A stretch of 64,000 bases of DNA from Burkholderiaceae bacterium (GTDB lineage: Bacteria; Pseudomonadota; Gammaproteobacteria; Burkholderiales; Burkholderiaceae), in NCBI GenBank assembly GCA_947455485.1, contig CANGNV010000007.1, positions 1-64,000 on the forward strand, written 5' to 3'. Position 1 is the stretch's first letter. Every line of letters begins with the position of its first letter. The notes under the pieces are model-generated. The model searched no databases and was not told the DNA's origin. It saw nothing but the letters and a program-made list of their open reading frames with translations. Shown here piece after piece: positions 36,856-46,379 of the stretch. The position numbers were made by a program, and so were the translations under genes.

Positions 36856-38165
36856 GCACCATTTTTCTTAAACAAAGCGTAATAAAAACCGTCATTTAGC
36901 TCAGCAGGCAAAATTTGTCCGGGGGCGCTTAATCGTAACGCATCAGCATGCTCTGCCGCAAACCAAGTTGCCTGTTCTTCGCCCTCTTCCGGAAACACAG
37001 AGCAAGTGACATACAAAAGCGTGCCGCCATTCTTGAGCATCTTCCAAGCCTGCTCCAATATGGCACGCTGTCTTAGTTGCAGGGCCTTAATGTCTGCCTC
37101 ACGGCGCAAGAAGGGAATGTCTGGGTGCCTTGCAACAATGCCAGATGCTGAGCAGGGTGCATCTAATAGAATTTTGTCGAATGGCTTTCCATCCCACCAA
37201 GCTGCCTTTGAAGCATCCCCGCGCACTACTTGGACGGCCTCAGACTGAAGACGCAAACGATCTAAATTACCGCCAATTTTTCCAAGACGCTCGCCATCCA
37301 ACTCTAAGGCAGTCATCTCGCATTGCGCTAGCTCTAGCAAATGGGCGGTTTTGCCTCCAGGTGCTGCACAAGCATCCAATATGCGCTCGCCCGGTTTTGG
37401 GTCAAGCAATATGGCTGCAATTTGGGCACCCGCATCTTGAACAGACACTGCGCCACTATAAAAGCCTGGCAAATCCGAAACTGGCACCGGCTCGCGCAAG
37501 AGTAAAGCGGAATCTAGCGCGATCCCAGCAACACTCTCAATAGGCTCAGCAGCTATGCCAGCTTGAAGCAATAACTCTTGGTATTCCTTGCGTGTATGTT
37601 GTTTAACGTTCACCCGCAAAATTAAAGGTGCGCGCTGGGCTTGCTGAATTAACATGGCCTGCCAAGCTTTGGAGTAGTTTCGCTTCAGACTGGCCCGCCA
37701 CCAAGGCGGAAAGAACATTGGAATCGGGTCTGGCGGATAAGGCTTTTCATTCTCAGCCTGAACTGCAAGACTCACCTTACGCAGCACAGCATTCACTAAG
37801 CCCTTGGCATACATCGTCGGCTCATATTCACTGCAAGCTTTTACAGCCTGATCAACAATTGTATGTGCTGCGTAGCCCTTGCCTTCGGTCGCACCCTGCA
37901 AAAACAAGGCAATCGCTACGCTTAATAAATATTCCACTTCCAGTGGTGGCGCCTTTGGAATGAACTGTTGAATAAACTCATGTGATCTCACCCACTTACG
38001 CAAAGCATCAAACGTAAGGCTTTGCACAATGGGCCGTTCGTGAGCATCCAACTGATCCAACACTTCTGTGAGCGATCGACCTACCATCACCTCGCCAATT
38101 GCTTGCGCAGAAATAGTAATCGCTTCTGACAGCGGAAGGCTACGTGGTGTTTTTTGATCGGTCAA
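36852..38165 (-). CDS. rsmB: 16S rRNA m5C967 methyltransferase RsmB
   Basis: A protein of 437 residues. The N-terminal NusB-like domain (about 1-150) precedes the SAM methyltransferase core: LDACAAPGGKTAHLLEL for the SAM loop, LDAPCSASGIV with the Cys that releases RNA, and YVTCSVFPEEGEEQ with the catalytic Cys. It methylates C967 of 16S rRNA. It follows fmt closely (1-bp gap), the usual order def-fmt-rsmB. Confidence 0.95.
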   Translation of the reverse strand: MTDQKTPRSLPLSEAITISAQAIGEVMVGRSLTEVLDQLDAHERPIVQSLTFDALRKWVRSHEFIQQFIPKAPPLEVEYLLSVAIALFLQGATEGKGYAAHTIVDQAVKACSEYEPTMYAKGLVNAVLRKVSLAVQAENEKPYPPDPIPMFFPPWWRASLKRNYSKAWQAMLIQQAQRAPLILRVNVKQHTRKEYQELLLQAGIAAEPIESVAGIALDSALLLREPVPVSDLPGFYSGAVSVQDAGAQIAAILLDPKPGERILDACAAPGGKTAHLLELAQCEMTALELDGERLGKIGGNLDRLRLQSEAVQVVRGDASKAAWWDGKPFDKILLDAPCSASGIVARHPDIPFLRREADIKALQLRQRAILEQAWKMLKNGGTLLYVTCSVFPEEGEEQATWFAAEHADALRLSAPGQILPAELNDGFYYALFKKNGA

Positions 38166-38166
38166 A

Positions 38167-39162
38167 TTAATCTTTCTTGAACTGCATTATTTTTTCTTGT
38201 GCGCGATAGCTTTGAAGGCAAGCACTAGCGCTCGTTTTTTTTCCACCAGGCTTTTGCATTTCTAAAATTTCAATCACACCCTCTCCGCACTGGACATACA
38301 CAGCATCTCCATCAAATCCCACAACCTGTCCTGGGGTGGCGCCTTGAAGTGTTTGCGTTTTGCTGGGCAAGCAAGAATTCCAAAACTTGAATTGCTCGCC
38401 ATGAAGGCTACTCGTGGATCCGGGGAATGGATTAAAGGCACGAATACGTTGATCAATTTCAATGGCACTTAAATGCCAATCGATCTCTGCTTCGTTCTTT
38501 AATATTTTTTCTGCATAGGTAACACCTGCGCTAGGCTGCGGAGTTCTTACGATGCCAAGCCCTTTATCCAAGTCATTAAGCGTCTTGACCATGAGCTCAG
38601 CACCCAAGAGCGCCAAACGATCATGGAGCGATGCGCTAGTTTCATGGGGCGTAATTTCTAGATCGCTCACTAAAACAGTATCACCCGTGTCTAAGCCTGC
38701 ATCCATCTGCATGATGCTCACACCCGTGGTGGCATCGCCACTCTCGATGGCACGCTGTATCGGCGCTGCACCACGCCATCTTGGCAACAAGGAAGCGTGA
38801 ATATTAAAGCAGCCATATCTACCATTGCGAGAGGCAATATCCAGAATGTCTTGGGGAAGAATTAATCCGTAAGCAACAACCACCATCGCATCAAAATCAA
38901 TATCAGATAAATATTGATAAGCCTGTTGAGCGGCAACTTTCTTTTGTGGATCCAGATGTTCCCGCTTCAGCGTTTCTGGTTGCAATACGGGAATGTTTTT
39001 CTCTTGCGCAAATATTTTTACGGGGCTAGCTTGGAGATGCATACCGCGGCCCGCACGACGATCTGGCTGAGTAAGCGCTAAAACAATTTGATGGCCAGCA
39101 TCATCTATTGCACGCATTGCTTGTGCAGCAAACTCTGGGGTGCCAGCAAAAACAATTTTCAT
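38167..39162 (-). CDS. fmt: Methionyl-tRNA formyltransferase
   Basis: It formylates the initiator Met-tRNA. The protein has 331 residues. The formyltransferase domain has GTPEFAAQAMRAI at the start, HASLLPRWRGAAPIQRAI with the catalytic Asn-His (CFNIHASLLP) and MQMDAGLDTGD. The C-terminal tRNA-binding domain begins near 215. It sits between def and rsmB on the same strand with gaps of 7 and 1 bp. Confidence 0.96.
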   Translation of the reverse strand: MKIVFAGTPEFAAQAMRAIDDAGHQIVLALTQPDRRAGRGMHLQASPVKIFAQEKNIPVLQPETLKREHLDPQKKVAAQQAYQYLSDIDFDAMVVVAYGLILPQDILDIASRNGRYGCFNIHASLLPRWRGAAPIQRAIESGDATTGVSIMQMDAGLDTGDTVLVSDLEITPHETSASLHDRLALLGAELMVKTLNDLDKGLGIVRTPQPSAGVTYAEKILKNEAEIDWHLSAIEIDQRIRAFNPFPGSTSSLHGEQFKFWNSCLPSKTQTLQGATPGQVVGFDGDAVYVQCGEGVIEILEMQKPGGKKTSASACLQSYRAQEKIMQFKKD

Positions 39163-39169
39163 TGGGCGC

Positions 39170-39685
39170 TTAGCGCTCGCCTACTAATTCTTTTGCGCGC
39201 TTTTTCATTTTGAGAGAAATACGATTGCGCTTCAACATCGAGAGATACTCAACAAATACTTTACCCTGCAAATGATCCATCTCATGTTGCAAGCAGACCG
39301 ATAACAAACCATCTGCCTCTACTTCAAATTCTTTACCGTTGATATCAAGGGCCTTCACTCGTACGACTGCTGGACGATCTACTTCATCGTAATACTCGGG
39401 CACAGAGAGACAGCCTTCGCGCCACGATTTTATTTCTGGGCTTGCCCAAACCAATTCTGGGTTGATGAACACCATTAACTCATCTTGATTATCTGAAACA
39501 TCAATCACCACAATTCGCTCATGAATATCTACTTGAGTTGCAGCCAAACCAACGCCAGGGGCTTCGTACATTGTTTCGGCCATATCAGCCACAATTTTTT
39601 TGATGCGTGCGTCTACCTGCGCCACGGGTTTTGCAACCTTGTGTAGGCGGGGATCTGGATAACAAAGGACGGTTAATAAAGCCAT
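39170..39685 (-). CDS. def: Peptide deformylase
   Basis: It removes the N-formyl group from new proteins. The protein has 171 residues. All three motifs are present: [10 protein letters not shown] (motif 1), [13 protein letters not shown] (motif 2, with metal Cys) and QHEMDHLQG (motif 3, with two metal His and catalytic Glu). It is the first gene of def-fmt-rsmB-DUF4390-ntrY-ntrX and divergent from dprA. Confidence 0.96.
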   Translation of the reverse strand: MALLTVLCYPDPRLHKVAKPVAQVDARIKKIVADMAETMYEAPGVGLAATQVDIHERIVVIDVSDNQDELMVFINPELVWASPEIKSWREGCLSVPEYYDEVDRPAVVRVKALDINGKEFEVEADGLLSVCLQHEMDHLQGKVFVEYLSMLKRNRISLKMKKRAKELVGER

Positions 39686-39757
39686 ATGGGGAATTATCCA
39701 ACAGAGTAATCAGACTGTCCCGATAGTTCTCTCTCGCCCTATGCTGAAAATTGCTTC

Positions 39758-40432
39758 ATGCACATTCCCAAAAGTCCTCACATCATTCAAATGCACCGGA
39801 ACACCCCTGGCTACCCAGCTCGCTTACTGGATTTATGCGACCCGCCTCATTCGCTCTATATATATGGGGACATTAGCCTCCTGAATTTGCCCATGATTGC
39901 CATTGTTGGATCGCGAGCCGCCAGCCCGGAAGGAATCAAAAATGCCCACTATTTTGCGGAGGCCCTATCTGCGGAGGGTTATCTCATCATTTCTGGCCTA
40001 GCCAAAGGGGTTGATGGTGCCGCCCACCTAGGCGCACTTGGGCCAAATCAAGACAATCCAACCGTTGCGGTATGCGGAACGGGGCTGGATATTGTGTATC
40101 CAAAAGAGCATCTTCGATTAGCTAAGGCTATTTCCGGTGTCGGACTCTTGGTATCTGAGCTGGCCCCAGGGTTGGGCCCAAAACCCTGGCACTTCCCTCG
40201 CCGGAACCGCCTGATTGCAGCCCTAGCCCTAGGAATCCTGGTAATAGAGGCTGCCGAGCGCTCTGGCTCGCTGATTACCGCTAGACTGGGGTGTGAGCTT
40301 GGCCGGGAGGTCTTTGCGATTCCTGGATCGATACATCACCCGCTTTCTAGGGGCTGTCACCAGCTTCTGCAGCAAGGCGCCAAACTGGTCCAATCTCCAA
40401 AAGATATTCTCGAGGAGCTGCCAAAATACTAA
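39758..40432 (+). CDS. dprA: DprA-type DNA-processing protein, short form
   Basis: A protein of 224 residues covering the DprA Rossmann-like core: IAIVGSRAASPEGIKNAHYF, ISGLAKGVDGAAHLGAL, FPRRNRLIAALALGILVIEA and GSLITARLGCELGREVFAIPG. Typical DprA has 290-370 residues with an N-terminal SAM domain and a C-terminal winged helix. Both are missing. DprA loads RecA on incoming DNA during transformation. The core is intact, so some loading may persist. It is divergent from def, an order common in related bacteria. Confidence 0.88.
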   Translation: MHIPKSPHIIQMHRNTPGYPARLLDLCDPPHSLYIYGDISLLNLPMIAIVGSRAASPEGIKNAHYFAEALSAEGYLIISGLAKGVDGAAHLGALGPNQDNPTVAVCGTGLDIVYPKEHLRLAKAISGVGLLVSELAPGLGPKPWHFPRRNRLIAALALGILVIEAAERSGSLITARLGCELGREVFAIPGSIHHPLSRGCHQLLQQGAKLVQSPKDILEELPKY

Positions 40433-40441
40433 AAAACCTCA

Positions 40442-40457
40442 TTTAAAGTACTTTAAA
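40442..40457. promoter_or_regulatory. 16-bp palindrome after dprA
   Basis: TTTAAAGTACTTTAAA, a perfect 16-bp palindrome. Its 14-bp core recurs between yggU and can. It is 10 bp after the dprA stop. The rest of the 222-bp gap to topB is AT-rich with no recognisable gene. Confidence 0.25.
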
Positions 40458-40654
40458 AGCCTATTTTGATTAAATTAGTCCTTGATAGGACTCACAAGTA
40501 AGTCCCAAAAAAAGCGGGTTTTGGACTTTTATTAATTTATCGGTTAATAATAAAAAAGAGGGATGTGGTGGGTTTACCCAGGATCTGGTTTAAATTGGTC
40601 GCCCGCTTTCACCCATTAAAAACATCATTTCAAGCTCAAATTTAGGCAAAACGC

Positions 40655-43333
40655 GTGGCAACTAAAGCAACTACCAAAAAAAGCAGCTCAAAGACCTCAA
40701 CCGTAGATCATCCTAAGGCGCTGATCATTGCGGAGAAACCTTCCGTTGCGAATGACATTGCCAAGGCTTTGGGTGGCTTCACTAAATACGAGGACTATTT
40801 CGAGAGCGATGACTTTGTGATCTCTTCTGCGGTTGGCCATCTATTAGAAATCGCCGCCCCCGAAGAATTTGATGTCAAACGCGGCAAGTGGTCATTTGCG
40901 AATCTTCCAGTTGTGCCACCTTATTTTGATTTGCGCCCAATCGCCAAAACCGAATCGCGGCTAAAGGTATTGCAAAAGCTCATTAAGCGTAAAGATATTA
41001 ATGAACTCATTAATGCATGTGACGCGGGTCGCGAAGGTGAGTTGATCTTCCGTTTGATTGCACAGCATGCAAAAGCACCTCAAGCAATCAAGCGACTTTG
41101 GCTGCAGTCAATGACACCAGCAGCTATTCGTGATGGCTTTGCTTCACTCCGTAGCGATAGTGATATGCAGCCGCTAGCAGATGCAGCGCGTTGCCGCTCT
41201 GAGGCTGATTGGCTTGTGGGAATCAACGGTACTCGCGCCATGACTGCGTTCAACAGCAAGAGTGGTGGATTCTTTCTAACAACAGTTGGTCGAGTACAAA
41301 CGCCGACGCTATCAATTGTGGTGGAGCGCGAAGAGCTCATCCGTAAATTTATCTCCAAAGATTATTGGGAGGTTAAGGCGGAGTTTATTGCTGCAGCCGG
41401 CGTGTATGAAGGTCGTTGGTTTGATCCGAAGTTTAAGAAGGATGCGGCTGCGCCTGATGCGCGTGAAAATCGCCTGTGGAGCGAAGCAGCAGCACAAAGC
41501 ATTGTTGCGGCCTGTCGCGACAAAAAGGCGAGCGTTAAAGAAGAGGCAAAACCAGCCACTCAGCTTGCGCCACAACTATTTGACTTAACTAGCTTGCAGC
41601 GCGAAGCCAATGCACGCTTTGGCTTCTCTGCTAAAAATACTTTGGGTTTAGCTCAGGCACTTTACGAGCGTCATAAGGTGCTTACTTATCCGCGTACCGA
41701 TGCAAAAGCACTGCCTGAAGATTATCTAGATACTGTGAAGCAGACCATGGAGAACTTGGCTGAACATTCACAAGAATATCGCGCTTTCGCCAAACAAATT
41801 TTGCAGGGCGATCCCAAGGATCCGAAAGCTAAGGCTGGATATGGCTGGATCAAACCAAACAAACGTATTTTTGACAACTCAAAGATATCTGATCACTTTG
41901 CAATCATCCCCACCTTGGAGTCTCCAAAGACCCTGAGTGAGCCTGAGCAAAAGCTGTATGACTTGGTTGTTCGTCGCTTCTTGGCAGTGTTTTATCCCGC
42001 AGCTGAATTCCGCGTCACCACTCGCATCACCGAAGCATCAGGGCATCACTTCAAAACTGAAGGTCGCGTCCTAGTTACGCCGGGTTGGCTAACGGTATAT
42101 GGCAGATCTAATCAAACGGATGATGAGTTGGTAGCCGTACAAGAAGGTGAAACTGTTCAAACTGAATCTATCTCAGCGATCCCATTAAAAACCAAGCCAC
42201 CAGCCCGCTACACCGAGGCAACTTTGTTATCGGCGATGGAAAGCGCCGGTAAGTGGGTAGATGATGATGAGATGCGCGAAGCCATGGCCGAAAAGGGCTT
42301 GGGCACACCCGCAACACGTGCAGCCATTATTGAAGGCCTGCTAGCAGAAAAATATATGGTGCGCGAAGCACGCGAACTTATTCCTACAGCTAAAGCATTC
42401 CAATTGATGACGCTCTTGCGCGGCCTGGATGTTGAAGAATTAACGCGGCCTGACCTCACGGGTAGCTGGGAAAATAAACTCTCCTTGATTGAGCGTGGCG
42501 AAATGAATCGCGACACCTTCATGCAAGAAATTGCCCAGATGACGCAACGTATCGTCAAGCGCGCAAAAGAATATGACAGCGATACGATTCCTGGCGACTA
42601 TGCCACTATGTCTACGCCATGCCCACACTGTAAAGGTGCGGTTAAGGAAAACTATCGCCGCTTTGCTTGTGAGAAGTGCGGCTTTACGATTAGCAAAACT
42701 CCGGGTGGTCGTGCATTTGAATATCCCGAAGTAGAAGAATTACTGCGTGAGAAAACTATTGGGCCGTTGCAGGGTTTCCGCAGCAAAATGGGTAGACCAT
42801 TTGCGGCGATTATCAAGTTAAGTGAAATTCCTGAAGATGATAAGGATTATCCAAACGCGGGCTTCAAGCTTGAATTTGATTTTGGTAATACTCAAGAAGA
42901 TGAGTCCGAGGCGATCGACTTTACTGGACGCCAAGCTTTGGGCGTTTGTCCAAAATGTTCTGGCGCGGTATATGAAGATGGTATGCGCTACTTATGCGAA
43001 AGAAATACTGGACCAGAAAAATCATGTGATTTCAAAACGGGCAAGGTTGTTTTGCAACAAGAAATTTCTGCTGAGCAAGTTCAAAAATTGCTTACTGAAG
43101 GCAAAACAGATTTGCTAACCAATTTCAAATCCAACCGTACTGGACGTGGCTTTAAGGCTTATCTTGCTTTAGGCGAGGATGGCAAAATTGGTTTTGAGTT
43201 TGAAGCAAAAGCGCCTAAAGCGGGTGCCGCCGCTAAAGCGCCAGCGAAGAAACGTGCGGGTGCCAGCGCGGCTACTAAGTCTGCAGCAAAACCCAAGCGC
43301 GTCAGCAAAGCAAAGTCATCTTCAAGCACCTGA
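40655..43333 (+). CDS. topB: DNA topoisomerase III-type (TopB), long form
   Basis: A type IA topoisomerase of 892 residues from a GTG at 40655. TOPRIM begins ALIIAEKPSVANDIAKAL with DAGREGELIF further on. The catalytic Tyr is in KVLTYPRTDAKA. The start matches the TopB form (EKPS) and not TopA. C-terminal additions are two zinc-ribbon-like Cys clusters (CPHCKGAV...CEKCGF near 650 and CPKCSGAV near 770) and a Lys/Ala-rich tail of about 45 residues. That tail overlaps antisense with the MnmC-domain gene by 175 bp. It resolves DNA crossings in replication. Confidence 0.9.
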   Translation: MATKATTKKSSSKTSTVDHPKALIIAEKPSVANDIAKALGGFTKYEDYFESDDFVISSAVGHLLEIAAPEEFDVKRGKWSFANLPVVPPYFDLRPIAKTESRLKVLQKLIKRKDINELINACDAGREGELIFRLIAQHAKAPQAIKRLWLQSMTPAAIRDGFASLRSDSDMQPLADAARCRSEADWLVGINGTRAMTAFNSKSGGFFLTTVGRVQTPTLSIVVEREELIRKFISKDYWEVKAEFIAAAGVYEGRWFDPKFKKDAAAPDARENRLWSEAAAQSIVAACRDKKASVKEEAKPATQLAPQLFDLTSLQREANARFGFSAKNTLGLAQALYERHKVLTYPRTDAKALPEDYLDTVKQTMENLAEHSQEYRAFAKQILQGDPKDPKAKAGYGWIKPNKRIFDNSKISDHFAIIPTLESPKTLSEPEQKLYDLVVRRFLAVFYPAAEFRVTTRITEASGHHFKTEGRVLVTPGWLTVYGRSNQTDDELVAVQEGETVQTESISAIPLKTKPPARYTEATLLSAMESAGKWVDDDEMREAMAEKGLGTPATRAAIIEGLLAEKYMVREARELIPTAKAFQLMTLLRGLDVEELTRPDLTGSWENKLSLIERGEMNRDTFMQEIAQMTQRIVKRAKEYDSDTIPGDYATMSTPCPHCKGAVKENYRRFACEKCGFTISKTPGGRAFEYPEVEELLREKTIGPLQGFRSKMGRPFAAIIKLSEIPEDDKDYPNAGFKLEFDFGNTQEDESEAIDFTGRQALGVCPKCSGAVYEDGMRYLCERNTGPEKSCDFKTGKVVLQQEISAEQVQKLLTEGKTDLLTNFKSNRTGRGFKAYLALGEDGKIGFEFEAKAPKAGAAAKAPAKKRAGASAATKSAAKPKRVSKAKSSSST

Positions 43334-44394
43334 GCAGTAATGAGTTTGGCGGCTAAAGCCGACCACAGTGCGCCTCTCGACCCCAGGGCTGTTGCCAAAA
43401 ATATCCCTGGGCGTTGAGTCAGCGCGCCAATAATAGGCAAACGATCGCCAGCGACGCAACGAACACCTACAAAGCTTCCTGACTTTTGAAGTTGGCTAAG
43501 GTCATCATGTTCGTAATTCAGCAAGCCTCTTGCCTGTTCACGATTAAAGTCATCACTAGCATCCCAATCCTGAAGATCAGACTCTCCCTCGTCAAAACTA
43601 GAGCCCACTATCCATTGGTAGCTTCCATTGGGTAATTTCTTGGTGGGCAAACAATAGCCATCACCTGATATAGCGGTGCGAGGTAGCCTTGCTGCCCACG
43701 AACTATTTTCATCAATAGAAAAAATGCTTAGCTGTCCACGTACCGGCCTCAAAGGAAGTCGTACGTCAATACTTGCGGCTAACTTTTTCGTTTCAAGCGC
43801 TGCCGCAATAATGACTTTGTCAGCAGTCATGATGGGCCTATCGTGAGGGTCGATTAATTGCCAACCGGCATTTACCTTCTCCAGGCGAGCTACGGGAGTA
43901 TTCCAGCAGCAAGTCAATTTTGGGTGGGGGGCCAGCGCATCTTGTGTTGCTTCAAATAAATTTAGTGATGCGCCCCGCGGCAGCCAAATGCCATCTTGAG
44001 AAATTCCACAAGTCTGCATTGCATTATCTGCATAAAGTGCTTGTGCCATACCCTCATCGAGATTGAGTGACTGCAGGTAACTTGCAACATCATCCCGATT
44101 GAATGCTTTATTTTTTTTATTTGGCTGAAAGATGCCATGCTGGTTCCAGACCTTACCCCAACGTGCTTCCGCCATTAAAAATGCAATGCGAGTTAAGCGC
44201 AATAAACGGGGGGCACCACGACCAACATGTGGATGAGCAATCGCGTAGGCGTGACTAGAACATGCTGATGCGGGGTGAGGGGCTGAGTCAACAATGCAAA
44301 CCGCTTGATCGCGCTCGAGCAGCTCACTGACAATGCTTGATCCTGCAATGCCTGCCCCAATCACCACGATGTCATGGTGTTGGGGTGAGGTCAT
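43159..44394 (-). CDS. FAD-dependent oxidoreductase, stand-alone MnmC C-terminal-type domain
   Basis: A protein of 411 residues with an FAD-binding GxGxxG (DIVVIGAGIAGSSIVSELLE, about 8-28) and the MnmC2 features LRPVRGQLSIF, GSSFDEGESD and VRCVAGDRLPIIGAL. MnmC2 oxidises cmnm5s2U34 of tRNA to nm5s2U34. MnmC is usually a fusion with a methyltransferase domain, absent here. The C-terminal helix with ALAPARF (about 377-383) fits the end of MnmC and is encoded opposite the tail of topB. A glycine-oxidase-like enzyme is the alternative. Confidence 0.82.
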   Translation of the reverse strand: MTSPQHHDIVVIGAGIAGSSIVSELLERDQAVCIVDSAPHPASACSSHAYAIAHPHVGRGAPRLLRLTRIAFLMAEARWGKVWNQHGIFQPNKKNKAFNRDDVASYLQSLNLDEGMAQALYADNAMQTCGISQDGIWLPRGASLNLFEATQDALAPHPKLTCCWNTPVARLEKVNAGWQLIDPHDRPIMTADKVIIAAALETKKLAASIDVRLPLRPVRGQLSIFSIDENSSWAARLPRTAISGDGYCLPTKKLPNGSYQWIVGSSFDEGESDLQDWDASDDFNREQARGLLNYEHDDLSQLQKSGSFVGVRCVAGDRLPIIGALTQRPGIFLATALGSRGALWSALAAKLITAQVLEDDFALLTRLGFAADLVAALAPARFFAGALAAAPALGAFASNSKPILPSSPKAR

Positions 44395-44441
44395 TAAATA
44401 AAGGTGTTTTTGAAAAGTCTTCTTAAATTTCTAGGGAATGC

Positions 44442-46289
44442 CTAGGCGTTTAAGCGCTTCTCAATTTTGCTACGAGCTTCGATTAACTCTTTAGGTAAGC
44501 GCTCACCTAAGTGCTCAAATAATTCTGAATGAAGTTTGAGTTCGTTCTTCCAGTCATCAACAGCAACAGTAATGGCTTTTTCAAACTTATCTACTGAGTA
44601 ATCGAGACCATTCCAATGCATATCAGCGTGCTCTGGGCAAATACCAAATACAGTTTCTTTGCCCTTAGATGTGCCTTCAGCACGGCCCAAGATCCAAGAA
44701 AGTACGCGCATATTTTCACCAAAACCAGGCCATACAAACTTACCGTTTTCATCTTTACGGAACCAGTTCACACAATAGATCTTAGGCAACACAGCACCTT
44801 CAGCAGCAAGCTTGCTACCGATGTTTAACCAATGTTGGAAGTAATCGCTCATGTTGTAGCCAGCAAATGCAATCATCGCAAAAGGATCACGACGAACAAC
44901 ACCAACTTGACCAGTAATAGCAGCGGTGGTTTCAGAGCCCATTGTTGCGGCCATGTATACGCCTTCTACCCAGTCGCGTGCTTCGCTTACCAATGGAACG
45001 GTGTTTGAGCGACGACCGCCAAACAAGAATGCATCAATCGCTACGCCTTCAGGATTATCCCAATTCGGATCGACTGCAGGGTTGTTAGTAGCGGCTACAG
45101 TGAAGCGTGAATTTGGGTGTGCGGCTTTGCGGCCAGCAGCGCCATCAGCAGGAGTCCAGTCCTTGCCTTGCCAATCAATTAAATGCGCTGGAGGCGTATC
45201 AGTTAAACCTTCCCACCAAACATCACCATCATCAGTTAAACCAACGTTAGTAAAGATCACGTCCTGATTCAATGAATCGAGACAGTTTGGATTGGTCTGG
45301 CGGTTTGTTCCTGGAGCAACACCAAAGTAACCAGACTCTGGGTTAATAGCAAACAAACGTGTCTTACCTGTAACAGGGTCTTTGCGTGGCTTGATCCATG
45401 CAATGTCATCACCAACCGTAGTGACCTTCCAACCTTCGAAGCCCTTTGGAGGAATCATCATAGAGAAGTTGGTTTTTCCGCAGGCAGATGGGAACGCAGC
45501 AGCAATGTGGTATTTCTTACCTTCAGGTGAAGTCACACCCAGGATCAGCATGTGCTCAGCCAGCCAACCTTGATCGCGCCCCATATTGGATGCGATACGC
45601 AAAGCAAAACATTTTTTACCTAGCAATGCATTACCACCGTAACCAGATCCAAAAGACCAAATCTCACGAGTTTCTGGGTAGTGAACGATGTACTTGTTTT
45701 TGTTGTTAGGCCAAGCAACATCTTTTTCACCTGCAGCCAACGGCTTACCAACAGTGTGAATACAAGGAACGAATTCGCCAGTTGCACCCAATTGATCAAT
45801 CACTGCCTTGCCCATGCGAGTCATCAAGCGCATATTAATTGCTACATATGGGCTATCAGAAAGTTCAACGCCAATGTGCGCAATTGGAGAGCCAATTGGG
45901 CCCATTGAGAATGGCACTACGTACATTGTTCTGCCGCGCATGCAACCATCAAACAATGGCTGTAGAGTAGCGCGCATTTCGCTTGGCTCTACCCAGTTAT
46001 TTGTTGGGCCCGCATCTTCTTTTTTTGCAGAGCAAATAAAAGTACGATCTTCAACACGAGCTACGTCATCTGGGTCTGACAATGCGAGGAAAGCGTTTTT
46101 GCGTTTAGCTGGGTTAAGGCGCTTGAACACGCCTGCGTTTACCAGCAGCTCACAAAATTCATCGTACTCAGCCTGGGAACCATCGCACCAGCGAATCTTG
46201 TCTGGCTTAGTTAAGGCAGCCACATCTGCAACCCATTGAATCAGTTTTTGATTTTTTACGTACTCAGGTGCATTGGTATTGATAGTCAT
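44442..46289 (-). CDS. pckG: GTP-dependent phosphoenolpyruvate carboxykinase
   Basis: It converts oxaloacetate and GTP to phosphoenolpyruvate for gluconeogenesis. The protein has 615 residues, as the GTP form should. The P-loop [20 protein letters not shown] is present, together with [13 protein letters not shown] and [11 protein letters not shown]. The hinge Cys is in the P-loop. It is a single-gene unit. DctA, which imports C4 acids, is elsewhere in the window, which suits growth on organic acids. Confidence 0.96.
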   Translation of the reverse strand: MTINTNAPEYVKNQKLIQWVADVAALTKPDKIRWCDGSQAEYDEFCELLVNAGVFKRLNPAKRKNAFLALSDPDDVARVEDRTFICSAKKEDAGPTNNWVEPSEMRATLQPLFDGCMRGRTMYVVPFSMGPIGSPIAHIGVELSDSPYVAINMRLMTRMGKAVIDQLGATGEFVPCIHTVGKPLAAGEKDVAWPNNKNKYIVHYPETREIWSFGSGYGGNALLGKKCFALRIASNMGRDQGWLAEHMLILGVTSPEGKKYHIAAAFPSACGKTNFSMMIPPKGFEGWKVTTVGDDIAWIKPRKDPVTGKTRLFAINPESGYFGVAPGTNRQTNPNCLDSLNQDVIFTNVGLTDDGDVWWEGLTDTPPAHLIDWQGKDWTPADGAAGRKAAHPNSRFTVAATNNPAVDPNWDNPEGVAIDAFLFGGRRSNTVPLVSEARDWVEGVYMAATMGSETTAAITGQVGVVRRDPFAMIAFAGYNMSDYFQHWLNIGSKLAAEGAVLPKIYCVNWFRKDENGKFVWPGFGENMRVLSWILGRAEGTSKGKETVFGICPEHADMHWNGLDYSVDKFEKAITVAVDDWKNELKLHSELFEHLGERLPKELIEARSKIEKRLNA

Positions 46290-46379
46290 GAGAGTCCTAT
46301 GAAATGTAATATTTTTGATCGCACTATTTTAACATTTTGGCCATATTTTTAGGGCTTGGCTCACCAAGCGCAAACCCTT

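Noticed and set aside
45808..46239. Open frame opposite pckG
   Set aside because: A shadow of a strongly conserved coding sequence, with no start signal or family match.
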